Source: an uncultured Lachnospiraceae bacterium
GTDB taxonomy: Bacteria > Bacillota > Clostridia > Lachnospirales > Lachnospiraceae
Assembly (NCBI GenBank): GCA_947367855.1
Contig: CANBFE010000008.1
Coordinates: 1-64,000, forward strand
Direction: 5' to 3'
DNA: 64,000 nucleotides
Shown piece by piece: positions 7,799 through 16,194 of the stretch. The notes under the pieces are model-generated. The model was not told the origin of the DNA and made no database searches. It was given only the letters and a program-made list of their open reading frames with translations. A program made the translations under genes and the position numbers. Numbering within the stretch: the first letter of the stretch is position 1; each line of letters begins with the position of its first letter.

Positions 7799-9745
7799 TT
7801 ACGTAACCGCATTTCCCGTGTAGAGCTGGTAATACTTGCCCTTCTGCTCGATAAGCTGGTCATGGGTGCCCTTCTCAATGATGCGGCCCTGCTCCAGGAC
7901 AATGATGCAGTCGCTGTTTTTCACTGTGGAAAGCCTGTGGGCAATAACGAAATTGGTGCGCCCCTTCATCAGGGCGTCCATGCCCTGCTGCACCAGCTTC
8001 TCCGTCCTGGTATCGATGGAGCTGGTGGCTTCGTCCAGAATCAGCACAGGGGGATCCGCAATGGCCGCCCGGGCGATGGCAAGGAGCTGGCGCTGTCCCT
8101 GGCTCAAATTGGCGCCGTCTCCATGAAGCATGGTGTCGTAGCCGTCCGGAAGTCTGCGGATAAAGCTGTGGGCATTGGCCAGCACCGCGGCCTTTTTCAC
8201 CTCTTCATCTGTAGCATCCATCTTGCCGTAACGGATATTCTCCATAACGGTTCCGGTGAACAGATGGGTGTCCTGGAGCACAATTCCCAGGGAACGGCGC
8301 AGATCCGCTTTCTTGATCTTGTTTACATTAATAGCGTCGTACCGTATTTTTCCATCCTGAATATCATAAAAACGGTTGATCAGGTTGGTGATGGTGGTCT
8401 TGCCTGCGCCGGTAGCACCCACAAAAGCAATCTTCTGTCCGGGTTTGGCGTACAGCTCCACATCGTGCAGAATCATCTTGTCGTCATTGTAGCCAAAGTC
8501 CACATGGTCAAATACCACATCACCCTTTAATTCCACATAGGTGGTGGTATTGTCCGCCTTATGGTAATGCTTCCAGGCCCAGAGTCCCGTGCGCTCTTTG
8601 CTCTCCGTCAGTTCCCCGTCAGGGCCCCGGACCGCGTTCACAAGCTCCACATAGCCCTCGTCCACCTCAGGCTTCTCGTCCATGAGCTTAAATACCCTGT
8701 CCGCCCCGGCCAGGGCCATGATGATGCTGTTAAACTGCATGCTCACCTGGTTGATGGGCATATTAAAGGATTTGTTGAAATTCAGGAAGCTGGCCAGGCC
8801 TCCCAGGGTCAGTCCGGACACGCCGGTGATGGTCAGAATGCCGCCCACCACGGCGCAGACCACATAGCTTAAATTGCCCAGCTGGGCGTTCACAGGCATC
8901 ATGATATTGGCAAAACGGTTGGCCTGGTAGGCGCTTTCAAACAGTTGGTCATTCAGCTCGTTAAACTGCTTCAGGCTCTCCTCCTCATGGCAGAATACCT
9001 TCACCACTTTCTGGCCTGTCATGGTCTCCTCAATGCAGCCGTTCAGGGCGCCGATGGCCTTCTGCTGCGACAGGAAAAAGCGGCTGCTCTGGGCGCCGAT
9101 CTTCTTTGTGGCAAAGAGCATAAGCCCCACCATCAGCAAAGTCACTATAGTCAGTGGAATGTCCAGCACCAGCATACACACGAAAACGCTTACCACTGTG
9201 ATGACACTGTTGAGCATCTGGGGGATACTCTGGCTGATCAGTTGGCGCAGGGTGTCAATGTCATTGGTGTAGATGGACATGATATCGCCGTGGGCGTGGG
9301 TATCAAAGTATTTGATGGGAAGAGCTTCCATCTTCTCAAACATATCGTTCCTGATATTCCGCAGGGTTCCCTGGCCGATGTTGATCAGAACCCTGGACTG
9401 GATGAAGGATGCCGCCACGCCGATGGCATAAAATACCGCCACCCGGAAAATAGCTGCCGCCAGGGCGTCAAAGGACGGATTCTCCTTCCCCATCAGTGGC
9501 AGGATATAGTCGTCAATCAGAGTCCGCATAAACATGGTTCCCTGGAGACTGCAGTACACTGATGCCAGGATACAGATGACTACTACTATCCACCCAATTG
9601 CGTAGTCTTTTAAGGTATAGTGCATGATTCGTTTGAAAATTTTGCCGGGATTTTCGATCTTGGGCCTGGGTCCCCGGGCTCCTCTTGGCCCCGGTCCTCC
9701 GGGACCATGGCCCGGAGCTGCCTTTATGGTTTTATCTTCCGCCAT
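7799..9745 (-). CDS. ABC exporter subunit with canonical ATPase site
   Basis: This 648-residue half-transporter has an N-terminal six-helix exporter domain (about residues 50-340) and a C-terminal nucleotide-binding domain. Walker A GATGAGKTT is near residue 442, the signature is NLSQGQRQ near 545, and Walker B has the catalytic glutamate (LILDEATSSID). The glycine/proline-rich first 30 residues (PGHGPGGPGPRGARGPRP) are a common cytoplasmic tail in this family. With the adjacent degenerate partner (9899-11635) it should form a heterodimeric drug exporter of the BmrCD/LmrCD type. Both lie downstream of a MarR regulator. The substrate is unknown. Confidence 0.88.
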   Translation of the reverse strand: MAEDKTIKAAPGHGPGGPGPRGARGPRPKIENPGKIFKRIMHYTLKDYAIGWIVVVICILASVYCSLQGTMFMRTLIDDYILPLMGKENPSFDALAAAIFRVAVFYAIGVAASFIQSRVLINIGQGTLRNIRNDMFEKMEALPIKYFDTHAHGDIMSIYTNDIDTLRQLISQSIPQMLNSVITVVSVFVCMLVLDIPLTIVTLLMVGLMLFATKKIGAQSSRFFLSQQKAIGALNGCIEETMTGQKVVKVFCHEEESLKQFNELNDQLFESAYQANRFANIMMPVNAQLGNLSYVVCAVVGGILTITGVSGLTLGGLASFLNFNKSFNMPINQVSMQFNSIIMALAGADRVFKLMDEKPEVDEGYVELVNAVRGPDGELTESKERTGLWAWKHYHKADNTTTYVELKGDVVFDHVDFGYNDDKMILHDVELYAKPGQKIAFVGATGAGKTTITNLINRFYDIQDGKIRYDAINVNKIKKADLRRSLGIVLQDTHLFTGTVMENIRYGKMDATDEEVKKAAVLANAHSFIRRLPDGYDTMLHGDGANLSQGQRQLLAIARAAIADPPVLILDEATSSIDTRTEKLVQQGMDALMKGRTNFVIAHRLSTVKNSDCIIVLEQGRIIEKGTHDQLIEQKGKYYQLYTGNAVT

Positions 9746-9898
9746 ACTGTTTTAACCTCCTATTCCAGTTCCGCGTTTCTCATTCCAGAGCTTTTTTTCT
9801 CGAAGAATTCCTGGCTGCCACAACCCGGCATCCACTCATTCTTCGCGCTCTGGTCTGAGATCCGCTGTTTTTTAGTTCCGCGTTTCTCATCTTTTTAT

Positions 9899-11635
9899 TT
9901 ATTCGTCAAAGTCGCCGCTGCCGCTCATCTGGGCGTCGTAGACTTCCCGGTAGATTTCATTTGTTTTCAGCAGCTCCTCATGGGATGCAAAGCCGTTTAT
10001 CTCTCCGTCATTCATGACGATTATCTTGTCCGCATGTTCCACGCTGGAAATCCTCTGGGCAATGATCAGCTTTGTGGTGCCGGGAATTGCCTGCGCAAAG
10101 GCCTTCCGGATTTTGGCATCCGTGGCCGTGTCCACCGCGCTGGTAGAATCGTCCAGGATCAGGATTTTGGGCTTCTTCAAAAGCGCTCTGGCAATGCAGA
10201 GTCTCTGCTTCTGGCCTCCGGACACATTGGTGCCGCCCTGCTCTATGTAAGTGTTATAGCCTTCCGGCATCTTCTGAATGAATTCATCCGCGCAGGCCAT
10301 CTCGCAGGCCTGCCTGCATTCCTCCTCCGTGGCATCCCGGTCACCCCAGCGCAGGTTTTCCAGAATGGTGCCGGAGAAGAGCACATTGTTCTGAAGCACC
10401 ACTGCGACCTGGTTCCTCAGGATTTCCATATCGTAATCCCGCACATCCACGCCGCCTACCAACAGCCTTCCCTCCGTCACGTCATAGAGCCTGCTGACCA
10501 GGTTCACCAGACTGGACTTTGCGCTTCCGGTGCCGCCGATGATGCCGATGGTCTGTCCGGATTCAATCTCCAGGTCAATGTCCTTGAGAACCGGGTCCCT
10601 GGCATCTTTTTTATAGCTGAAGGAAACATGCTCAAAACGGATGCTGCCATCCTTCACCTGCCCCACAGGCTCTCCGGGATTGTGAAGCTCCGGCTTTTCC
10701 TCCAGAACTTCGCAGATACGTTTTGCGCTGGCCATGGACATGGTAATCATGACAAAAATCATGGACAGCATCATCAGGCTCATGAGAATGTTCATACAGT
10801 AGGTCAGCATGTTCATCAGCTGTCCCGTAGTAAGGGAATCCTGCACGATCATATGGGCTCCCATCCAGCTGATGGCCAGGATACAGGTATATACGGTAAA
10901 GTTCATCACCGGATTGTTCCAGATGACGATGCCCTCCGCCTTGCAGAAAATCCTGTAAATATTATTGCTGGCAGTCTTGAATTTCTCCACCTCGTAGTCC
11001 TCCCGGACATAGGCCTTTACCACCCGGATGGCGGATACGTTTTCCTGCACACTTTCATTCAGTGCATCGTATTTCGGAAACGCCTGGGAAAAATGCTTTG
11101 TGGCCTGGCTCACAATCAGTCCCAGCACACAGGCCAGAAGCACCACAGCCACCAGGTACACGCTTGCCAGTCTGGGACTGATCATAAAGGACATGAACAT
11201 GGCGCAGATCAAAGTGGCAGGCGCCCGCATGCACATACGCAGAATCATCTGGTAGGCATTCTGAATGTTGGTCACATCCGTGGTAAGTCTGGTCACCAGT
11301 CCGGAGGTACTGAATCTGTCAATGTTGGAAAAGCTGAATGTCTGGATGTTCTCATACATGGACTTCCGCAGGTTCCTTGCAAACCCGGCCGAAGCCCTGG
11401 AGCCGAACTGCCCTCCCAGGATGCCGAAGGTAAGGCTTAACAGGGCAGTCCCCACCATCAGGATTCCAATCAGATAAATATGCTTCATATTGCCCGCCGT
11501 CACGCCGTTGTCAATAATGGATGCCATCAGCAGCGGAATAATCGTTTCCATGATCACCTCTCCGATCATGAATACGGGGGTCAGGACGGAGTCTTTCTTA
11601 AACTCCTTAATCTGGGCTCCCAGTGTCTTTAACAT
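9899..11635 (-). CDS. ABC exporter subunit with degenerate ATPase site
   Basis: This 578-residue half-transporter has an N-terminal exporter membrane domain followed by an NBD. Walker A reads GGTGSAKSS near residue 365, with Ala replacing the usual Gly. Walker B ends LILDDSTSAVD near 490, with Asp replacing the catalytic Glu. The signature NVSGGQKQR is intact. This asymmetric pattern is known for one half of heterodimeric exporters, so the two genes should work together. It lies between marR (50 nt upstream) and the canonical subunit (153 nt downstream). The 153-nt gap holds a 17-bp direct repeat (9767-9783 and 9874-9890). Confidence 0.88.
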   Translation of the reverse strand: MLKTLGAQIKEFKKDSVLTPVFMIGEVIMETIIPLLMASIIDNGVTAGNMKHIYLIGILMVGTALLSLTFGILGGQFGSRASAGFARNLRKSMYENIQTFSFSNIDRFSTSGLVTRLTTDVTNIQNAYQMILRMCMRAPATLICAMFMSFMISPRLASVYLVAVVLLACVLGLIVSQATKHFSQAFPKYDALNESVQENVSAIRVVKAYVREDYEVEKFKTASNNIYRIFCKAEGIVIWNNPVMNFTVYTCILAISWMGAHMIVQDSLTTGQLMNMLTYCMNILMSLMMLSMIFVMITMSMASAKRICEVLEEKPELHNPGEPVGQVKDGSIRFEHVSFSYKKDARDPVLKDIDLEIESGQTIGIIGGTGSAKSSLVNLVSRLYDVTEGRLLVGGVDVRDYDMEILRNQVAVVLQNNVLFSGTILENLRWGDRDATEEECRQACEMACADEFIQKMPEGYNTYIEQGGTNVSGGQKQRLCIARALLKKPKILILDDSTSAVDTATDAKIRKAFAQAIPGTTKLIIAQRISSVEHADKIIVMNDGEINGFASHEELLKTNEIYREVYDAQMSGSGDFDE

Positions 11636-11684
11636 GATTTTTCATTTCCTCTCTTTCCGTGAACTTTATATAACAGCTTCCGCC

Positions 11685-12188
11685 TTATGGATGAAGTTCT
11701 TCCTCCTCCGGCAGATCTGCCTCCGGGGGCTGCTCTTCGTACTCCGCGGCAATCTCTTCCAGATTCCTCATCACCATTCCCAAAAGCCGGGACAGCTGTC
11801 GAACCTCCTCCTCCGTCATCCCTTTGGTGATACAGTTCTCCATCATCTCCATGTGGGCCTCCATCCTTCTGTGCCCCTGGACGGCCTCTTCCGTCATCTG
11901 AATCCTCTTCAGTCTGGCATCCCTGTCCAGGGCCCTGCGCATGATCAGGCCCTCCCGCTCCATCACCTGTAAGGTATTGGTGGCCGTGGCCCGGGAAATG
12001 CGGAATTCCTTTTCCAGGTCTCTCTGGTACACAGGCTGTTCCTGGTGATGATACAGATATCCCAGGATACCGCCCTGGAGCTGGCTTCTGGGACCTTTCT
12101 CACACTTTGGAAGGGTATAGCGGATAATCAGCTTAATCTGATTCTGGATGGCGCGCAGCACAAATGCAATTTTACGTTTCTCTTCCAT
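11685..12188 (-). CDS. MarR-family transcriptional repressor
   Basis: This 167-residue winged-helix protein is predicted to repress itself and the ABC exporter downstream. The DNA-binding core (about residues 45-110) includes GILGYLYHHQEQPVYQRDLEKEF and the recognition-helix region ISRATATNTLQVMEREGLI, followed by the wing RALDRDARLKRI. The C-terminal tail is very acidic and proline-rich (EEQPPEADLPEEEE), which is unusual for the family. A GGAAAGAG site precedes the ATG. Two perfect or near-perfect palindromes in the promoter support autoregulation. Confidence 0.88.
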   Translation of the reverse strand: MEEKRKIAFVLRAIQNQIKLIIRYTLPKCEKGPRSQLQGGILGYLYHHQEQPVYQRDLEKEFRISRATATNTLQVMEREGLIMRRALDRDARLKRIQMTEEAVQGHRRMEAHMEMMENCITKGMTEEEVRQLSRLLGMVMRNLEEIAAEYEEQPPEADLPEEEELHP

Positions 12189-12220
12189 AAGCTCTTTCCT
12201 TCCCGTAAACAGAAAAATAT

Positions 12221-12256
12221 TGTTAGTACGCTAACAAACATGTTAGTGTACTAACA
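12221..12256. promoter_or_regulatory. tandem MarR operators
   Basis: Two 16-bp palindromes, TGTTAGTACGCTAACA (12221-12236) and TGTTAGTGTACTAACA (12241-12256), are spaced exactly 20 bp centre to centre, about two helical turns. They overlap and follow the -10 of the marR promoter. They resemble MarR-type dyads and are the likely binding sites of the adjacent repressor. Confidence 0.85.
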
Positions 12257-12282
12257 ATATCTTATTTTACAAAATTTGTCAA
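12254..12282 (-). promoter_or_regulatory. promoter of the marR-ABC exporter operon
   Basis: The minus strand reads TTGACA (12282-12277), a 17-nt spacer, then TATTGT (12259-12254). The -10 abuts the first palindrome, so a bound repressor would block polymerase. Confidence 0.7.
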
Positions 12283-12374
12283 TGATTTCCTGTGAGAATT
12301 TTATGAAAAATCTGTGAACCGGGAATGTGTGCTCACACGAAAAAAGAACAGACACAAAAATACGGAAGAAACCT

Positions 12375-12953
12375 TCACTCCCGTTCCTTCCGCATCATAG
12401 CCGCCAACAGCTGCAGAAACAAGGCGCCTGCCACGCCCCCTGCCAGATAGGCCTTGCCCATGCTGCCGGAGCAGACCGCCATCACCGTTCCCAGAATGGG
12501 CACCGATAGGGTCATCTTTCCGATCATGGCCGCATAGGGCACCGGCTCCATGTCGTTTTCCGCATTGGCGTCTCCCTTTGTGATGAATTCCCCGGATACT
12601 GTCCGGTTTTCCACCACCCTGTGTGTCACCACACCCCTGCCTTTATAAAAGGCGATCACATCTCCGGGCACCACAGTTTCCGGCACCGCTGCCTCCAGGT
12701 AAATTGCGCTGCCCACAGGAATTGCAGGTTCCATGCTGCCGCTGACCACCGTGTAGGCCTCATACCCAAACAGACGGGGGACGGTCATGGGGATACAGAT
12801 CCCCACCACCGCCGCCAGTAAAAGAATTGACAGAGCACTGCAGAGACCGGGCAGGACACCTCTCTTCCGGGAACCTCCGGGCTTTTGGACGCCTTTGCTT
12901 CCGGTGCCCGGTTTTCCGTTTTCATCCATTCCTGCCTGCCCTACCCCTCTCAC
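12375..12953 (-). CDS. sipW: SipW-type signal peptidase I
   Basis: This membrane-bound signal peptidase is of the ER/archaeal-like class, with a Ser-His rather than Ser-Lys catalytic pair. The catalytic Ser is in SGSMEP (Ser73 from the GTG start) and His111 is in VVTHRV; a GDAN box follows. Hydrophobic segments lie near residues 36-57 and at the C-terminus (about 150-187). It ends the surface-fibre operon. Two genes upstream encode secreted proteins with SipW-type signal peptides, so these are likely its substrates. The start is either GTG at 12953, overlapping the upstream stop, or ATG at 12929. Confidence 0.88.
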   Translation of the reverse strand: MRGVGQAGMDENGKPGTGSKGVQKPGGSRKRGVLPGLCSALSILLLAAVVGICIPMTVPRLFGYEAYTVVSGSMEPAIPVGSAIYLEAAVPETVVPGDVIAFYKGRGVVTHRVVENRTVSGEFITKGDANAENDMEPVPYAAMIGKMTLSVPILGTVMAVCSGSMGKAYLAGGVAGALFLQLLAAMMRKERE

Positions 12954-14020
12954 TTTTCAGACTCCCGGTCACCGGGCTTTTCGGTTCTGCCGGTCCCGGC
13001 CTTATGCATCTTCCGATAGGTATATACCCCTGCCGCAAGGGCAATCAGCGCCGCCAACCCGATGCCTCCCGCCAGAAGGGCATAACGGAACTTCTCCCGG
13101 TTTGCCGCGGCTATGGTTCCCTCATCCCCGGGCTCATAGGCGCCCAGGGGCGTCTCATTGTCGTCTAAGTCCAACACATCCGCAGGTCCTTCATTCTGAG
13201 GGATCTCATTGTCCGGAATTTCCTGTTCCTCCTGGCCGTCCCCGGAATCAGGGACATTGCCGTCAGGCGCCTGCGTCTGTCCGTCTCCGGCTTCCTGCTG
13301 TGCATCTTCTTCCGGAACCGGCACCTCCTGCTGCGAGTCGCCCGGCAAAGGAGTCGCCGCCGGTATTCCCGGAGACGGTACGGGCGTGGCCCCGGGGGTT
13401 CCCGGCACAGGCACCGTAACCACGGGAATGGGCGTGTACACAAAGATAAATACATTGCTGCCTGCATCCTCCTGGAGAGTGCGGGTCAGATTGTAGGCCT
13501 GGGGCTGATAGCCTTCCACATACAGGTATGCCACCACCGGTCTGTCGCCTACATTCCCATAATAGGTCTGGGGCGGATACAGGTCGTTTCCCGCCTCATC
13601 CTGATAATATACGGTATACTGTACCAGGTTTCCCCGGATTCCATATGCCACCACATAGTCCTCGTCCCGTTCCACCCGGAAATATGAAAGATCCACGGTA
13701 CTGTTGTCACGTCCGCCCATACGGACGCCCTTCACATAATATTTGCTGTCCTCTTCCAGTGTCACCGCACTGTTCAGGAAGCGGACCGAATTCTCCACCG
13801 TCAGCCCCGTAATGACTACATGCTGTCCGTCACATGTAATCTCATGACTGCCGCCTCCGTCCACGGAAATGCCGTCGCTGCTGATGACTCCCTGGGATCC
13901 CGCGCTGAAGGTCACCGTATAGGTATAGGACATCTTCTCCGTTGCACAGACGGTCAGCAGAGAGGAAAACATCCATACCGCCGCCGTCAGCAGGGAAAGA
14001 ATTCTGGCTGCTCTTCTCAT
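12950..14020 (-). CDS. secreted MucBP-like surface protein with C-terminal anchor
   Basis: This 356-residue protein has a signal peptide (about residues 1-26) and a beta-rich N-terminal half. A MucBP-like stretch follows (about 134-195: YTVYYQDEAGNDLYPPQTYY ... VEGYQPQAYNLTRTL). Then come a Pro/Thr/Val-rich linker, an acidic low-complexity stalk (about 200-290), a single transmembrane segment (about 310-332) and a basic tail. No clear LPxTG is present, so it may be membrane-anchored. It overlaps both neighbours by 4 nt (ATGA/GTGA), indicating translational coupling within the fibre operon. Confidence 0.75.
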   Translation of the reverse strand: MRRAARILSLLTAAVWMFSSLLTVCATEKMSYTYTVTFSAGSQGVISSDGISVDGGGSHEITCDGQHVVITGLTVENSVRFLNSAVTLEEDSKYYVKGVRMGGRDNSTVDLSYFRVERDEDYVVAYGIRGNLVQYTVYYQDEAGNDLYPPQTYYGNVGDRPVVAYLYVEGYQPQAYNLTRTLQEDAGSNVFIFVYTPIPVVTVPVPGTPGATPVPSPGIPAATPLPGDSQQEVPVPEEDAQQEAGDGQTQAPDGNVPDSGDGQEEQEIPDNEIPQNEGPADVLDLDDNETPLGAYEPGDEGTIAAANREKFRYALLAGGIGLAALIALAAGVYTYRKMHKAGTGRTEKPGDRESEK

Positions 14021-14832
14021 TTTTCCCCGCCTCCTTTCTCCTTCTCTTCCTTCCGGGCCTGTTTCATGCTGTACAGGGCCAGAAACAGCAGTCCTGTCCC
14101 GGAAACCAGGGAAAGGGCCGCATACGGAAAGATATCCGCGTCATCCGATGTCTTCGGCGGGCGTCTGGTTCCCCTTCCGCCGGGACTGTCCGGAGAATCC
14201 GGATCCTCCCCGGAACCCGGATCGTCCTCCTCCACCGGAACCAGGCGGGGCCCTGTGGTCTCTTCCACCGCAAAGTTCATCTGCAGATCCGCCAGGGTGT
14301 CCTGGTAGGCATTTCCCTGAGTTTCCCCGTCCAGGGCCACCGTGAGGTAAATGTATCCTCTCTCCCCTGTATCCAGGGCATCCAGGAAGAAATATTCCTC
14401 CAGGGAATCCGTGGCTTCCTTCAGTCCGGCTCCGTCTCCGCCTTCCTTTTCCCCTCCCACGGTATCGCTGGTGAAGAGGATCTGTTCGGTTCCTTCCGGA
14501 TTTTCATAAATTAAGGTATAGGTATAACCGCCGCCGGATGCCGCCTCCTGGGTATCCTCCAGGGAACGCAGCACCCGGTTGGTCATCCACCAGTCCGTGG
14601 ATTTGCCGCCCCCGTTCTCCAGAGCCACCGTGATGGCAATGCTGTCTCCGGGCTGCAGGTTATAGATGGCGTCGTTGATATCCGATGTCTTGAAATTGCT
14701 TTCCAGGCCGTTTCCCAGAAAGCGCACGGACCATCCGTCCTCCCCCTGGTAATCCTCCGCCTGTACCCTGCTTCCGGCTCCCAGAAGCAGGGCACAGGTA
14801 CACAGCATCGCTGCCGACTTTCTCTTTTTCAT
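14017..14832 (-). CDS. cell-wall-anchored surface protein with variant sorting signal
   Basis: This 271-residue protein has a signal peptide (about 1-25) and a beta-rich ectodomain that includes NDAIYNLQPGDSIAITVALENG and TDWWMTNRVLRSLED. A Glu/Asp/Pro/Ser-rich spacer follows, then RRPPKTSDD, a hydrophobic segment and a basic KQARKEEKEK tail. The PPKTSD plus hydrophobic plus basic layout is that of a sortase sorting signal differing from LPxTG. The ectodomain resembles the secreted fibre proteins encoded just upstream. It overlaps the next gene by 4 nt. Confidence 0.72.
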   Translation of the reverse strand: MKKRKSAAMLCTCALLLGAGSRVQAEDYQGEDGWSVRFLGNGLESNFKTSDINDAIYNLQPGDSIAITVALENGGGKSTDWWMTNRVLRSLEDTQEAASGGGYTYTLIYENPEGTEQILFTSDTVGGEKEGGDGAGLKEATDSLEEYFFLDALDTGERGYIYLTVALDGETQGNAYQDTLADLQMNFAVEETTGPRLVPVEEDDPGSGEDPDSPDSPGGRGTRRPPKTSDDADIFPYAALSLVSGTGLLFLALYSMKQARKEEKEKGGGEK

Positions 14833-14848
14833 GTCCTATGCCCTCCCC

Positions 14849-15646
14849 TCATTGCACCAGGCCCAGGGTGCCGTCTTCTTCCACCGTCACCTCCACACCC
14901 CATGCGCTTCGGATGGCGTCTGCCGCGTTATGGGTCTGCACTGCGTCCACTTCCGCCTCCAGTACAAACATTGCGCCGTCATATTCGTAAACCGTAGTCA
15001 CCGTGGTCCATCCGTTGGCATCGGTTTCCCTGGTCTCCGTCACCCGGTCCGCGATGCGGCCGTCTATGGTAATGGTATCGGCAAAAAGCTCCGTGTCCGC
15101 TCCCGGCGCGAGAATGCTGTCATAATAAGCCACAATACGCTCTCCATCCCTGCCGTCCCCTTCCCATATATGTGCCGTGGTTGCTCTTTCATCTATAATC
15201 CAACGGTTTCCCGTCAGATTCAGATCAATCATGGAGGGGGACAGGTCAGGCCGCTTGTTTCCGTCCTCATCTGCCCAGTATTTATACAGCTTGATTCTGA
15301 CATATTCCTCAATGGCGCCGCTGTTGCGCACAGCCAGTTCCGCCCGGTAGGTTCTGCCCGGCTGCCATTCCTCCCCCTCCGAAAGGGTGTTGGCCAGAAG
15401 CGCTCCGGCGGACTCGTTCCACTCATTATCTGCATGGGTATAGTCCCGGTAGCCCGTTCCCACGCCGTTCTCCAACAAGGTCACGCCAATGCTCTGGACG
15501 TCAATCTGGGCCGTGTAGGTCTCTGAGTAATAGGTCAATGCCGCCCGGGTGCTTCCCACTGCGCTGAAGCCCAGGCAGCCGATGGCCAGGCCAAACAGGG
15601 CTGTGGTCCGCAGCGCGGCAGGCAGGCCTTTGTTTTTCTTCTTCAT
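14849..15646 (-). CDS. secreted fibre protein with SipW-type signal peptide
   Basis: This 265-residue protein starts at 15646 (MKKKNK), where ATG overlaps the upstream stop as ATGA. The signal peptide ends GSTRAALTYYSETYTAQI. A hydrophobic core followed by A-L-T-Y-Y-S-x-T is typical of SipW-processed, TasA/camelysin-like proteins. The mature part contains NSGAIEEYVRIKLYKYW, a beta strand pattern shared with the 15643-16194 protein (NTGEKEAYVRVKAF), so the two are paralogous. It likely forms or caps an extracellular fibre. The cognate SipW is three genes downstream. Confidence 0.75.
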   Translation of the reverse strand: MKKKNKGLPAALRTTALFGLAIGCLGFSAVGSTRAALTYYSETYTAQIDVQSIGVTLLENGVGTGYRDYTHADNEWNESAGALLANTLSEGEEWQPGRTYRAELAVRNSGAIEEYVRIKLYKYWADEDGNKRPDLSPSMIDLNLTGNRWIIDERATTAHIWEGDGRDGERIVAYYDSILAPGADTELFADTITIDGRIADRVTETRETDANGWTTVTTVYEYDGAMFVLEAEVDAVQTHNAADAIRSAWGVEVTVEEDGTLGLVQ

Positions 15647-16194
15647 TGCCTCTCCTCCCATTCATAACCGTCTTCCCCGCTCTCCAGGACCGCATCCCAG
15701 TCCGCATACGGCGTACCATCTTCCTTATAGCGCACTGCCGTGCATTCCTGGATCACCACCACATTAAAGTCTTCCGTATAGGCCACACTGTTGCCCGCTT
15801 CATCCGTGATTACGGGCAGTTCAATGCGTATGTCCAGAATCTCCGTCTCCCCTCCCGCAGGAAGGATTTCCCCGTAATACCAGTACCCGTCCTCTCCGGC
15901 GCTCCAACTGCCTCCTCCGGAATATGTCAGGCCGTATTCGCTGCCTGCAAACGCCTTAACACGGACATAGGCTTCCTTCTCCCCGGTATTTTTCAGGCTC
16001 ACATGCTTGGTCCATTGGGAAAATTCCTCCCGTATCTGGCTTCTGTTCCCCAGGTGAATGGTATGACCTCCCCGGGCAGTGGCATATGTGGTAAAGTAGG
16101 CGGCTGCGCTGCCTGCGGAGACAGCGCATATCATCCCCAGGGCGACGGCTCCTGTCATGGCTGCCGCCAATACTGTTTTCTTTGACTGTTTCAT
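15643..16194 (-). CDS. secreted fibre protein, SipW/TasA-like
   Basis: This 183-residue protein starts at 16194 (MKQSKK), where ATG overlaps the preceding stop and GGAGG stands upstream. The signal peptide ends in GSAAAYFTTYATARGG. The AYFT-type junction after the hydrophobic core is the hallmark of SipW-dependent proteins. The mature domain has VSLKNTGEKEAYVRVKAFAG and ITDEAGNSVAYTEDFNVVVI, beta strands similar to the neighbouring fibre protein. It overlaps both neighbours by 4 nt. A TasA-like structural role is inferred. Confidence 0.78.
   Translation of the reverse strand: MKQSKKTVLAAAMTGAVALGMICAVSAGSAAAYFTTYATARGGHTIHLGNRSQIREEFSQWTKHVSLKNTGEKEAYVRVKAFAGSEYGLTYSGGGSWSAGEDGYWYYGEILPAGGETEILDIRIELPVITDEAGNSVAYTEDFNVVVIQECTAVRYKEDGTPYADWDAVLESGEDGYEWEERQ

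Noticed and set aside
9767..9890. 17-bp direct repeat AGTTCCGCGTTTCTCAT between the two ABC genes
   Set aside because: No dyad, promoter or mobile-element feature accompanies it; a local duplication seems sufficient.
9620..11440. Plus-strand open frame of about 606 codons antisense to the ABC subunit
   Set aside because: The minus-strand frame has full ABC exporter motifs; the plus-strand product is a His/Gln-rich shadow without a start site.
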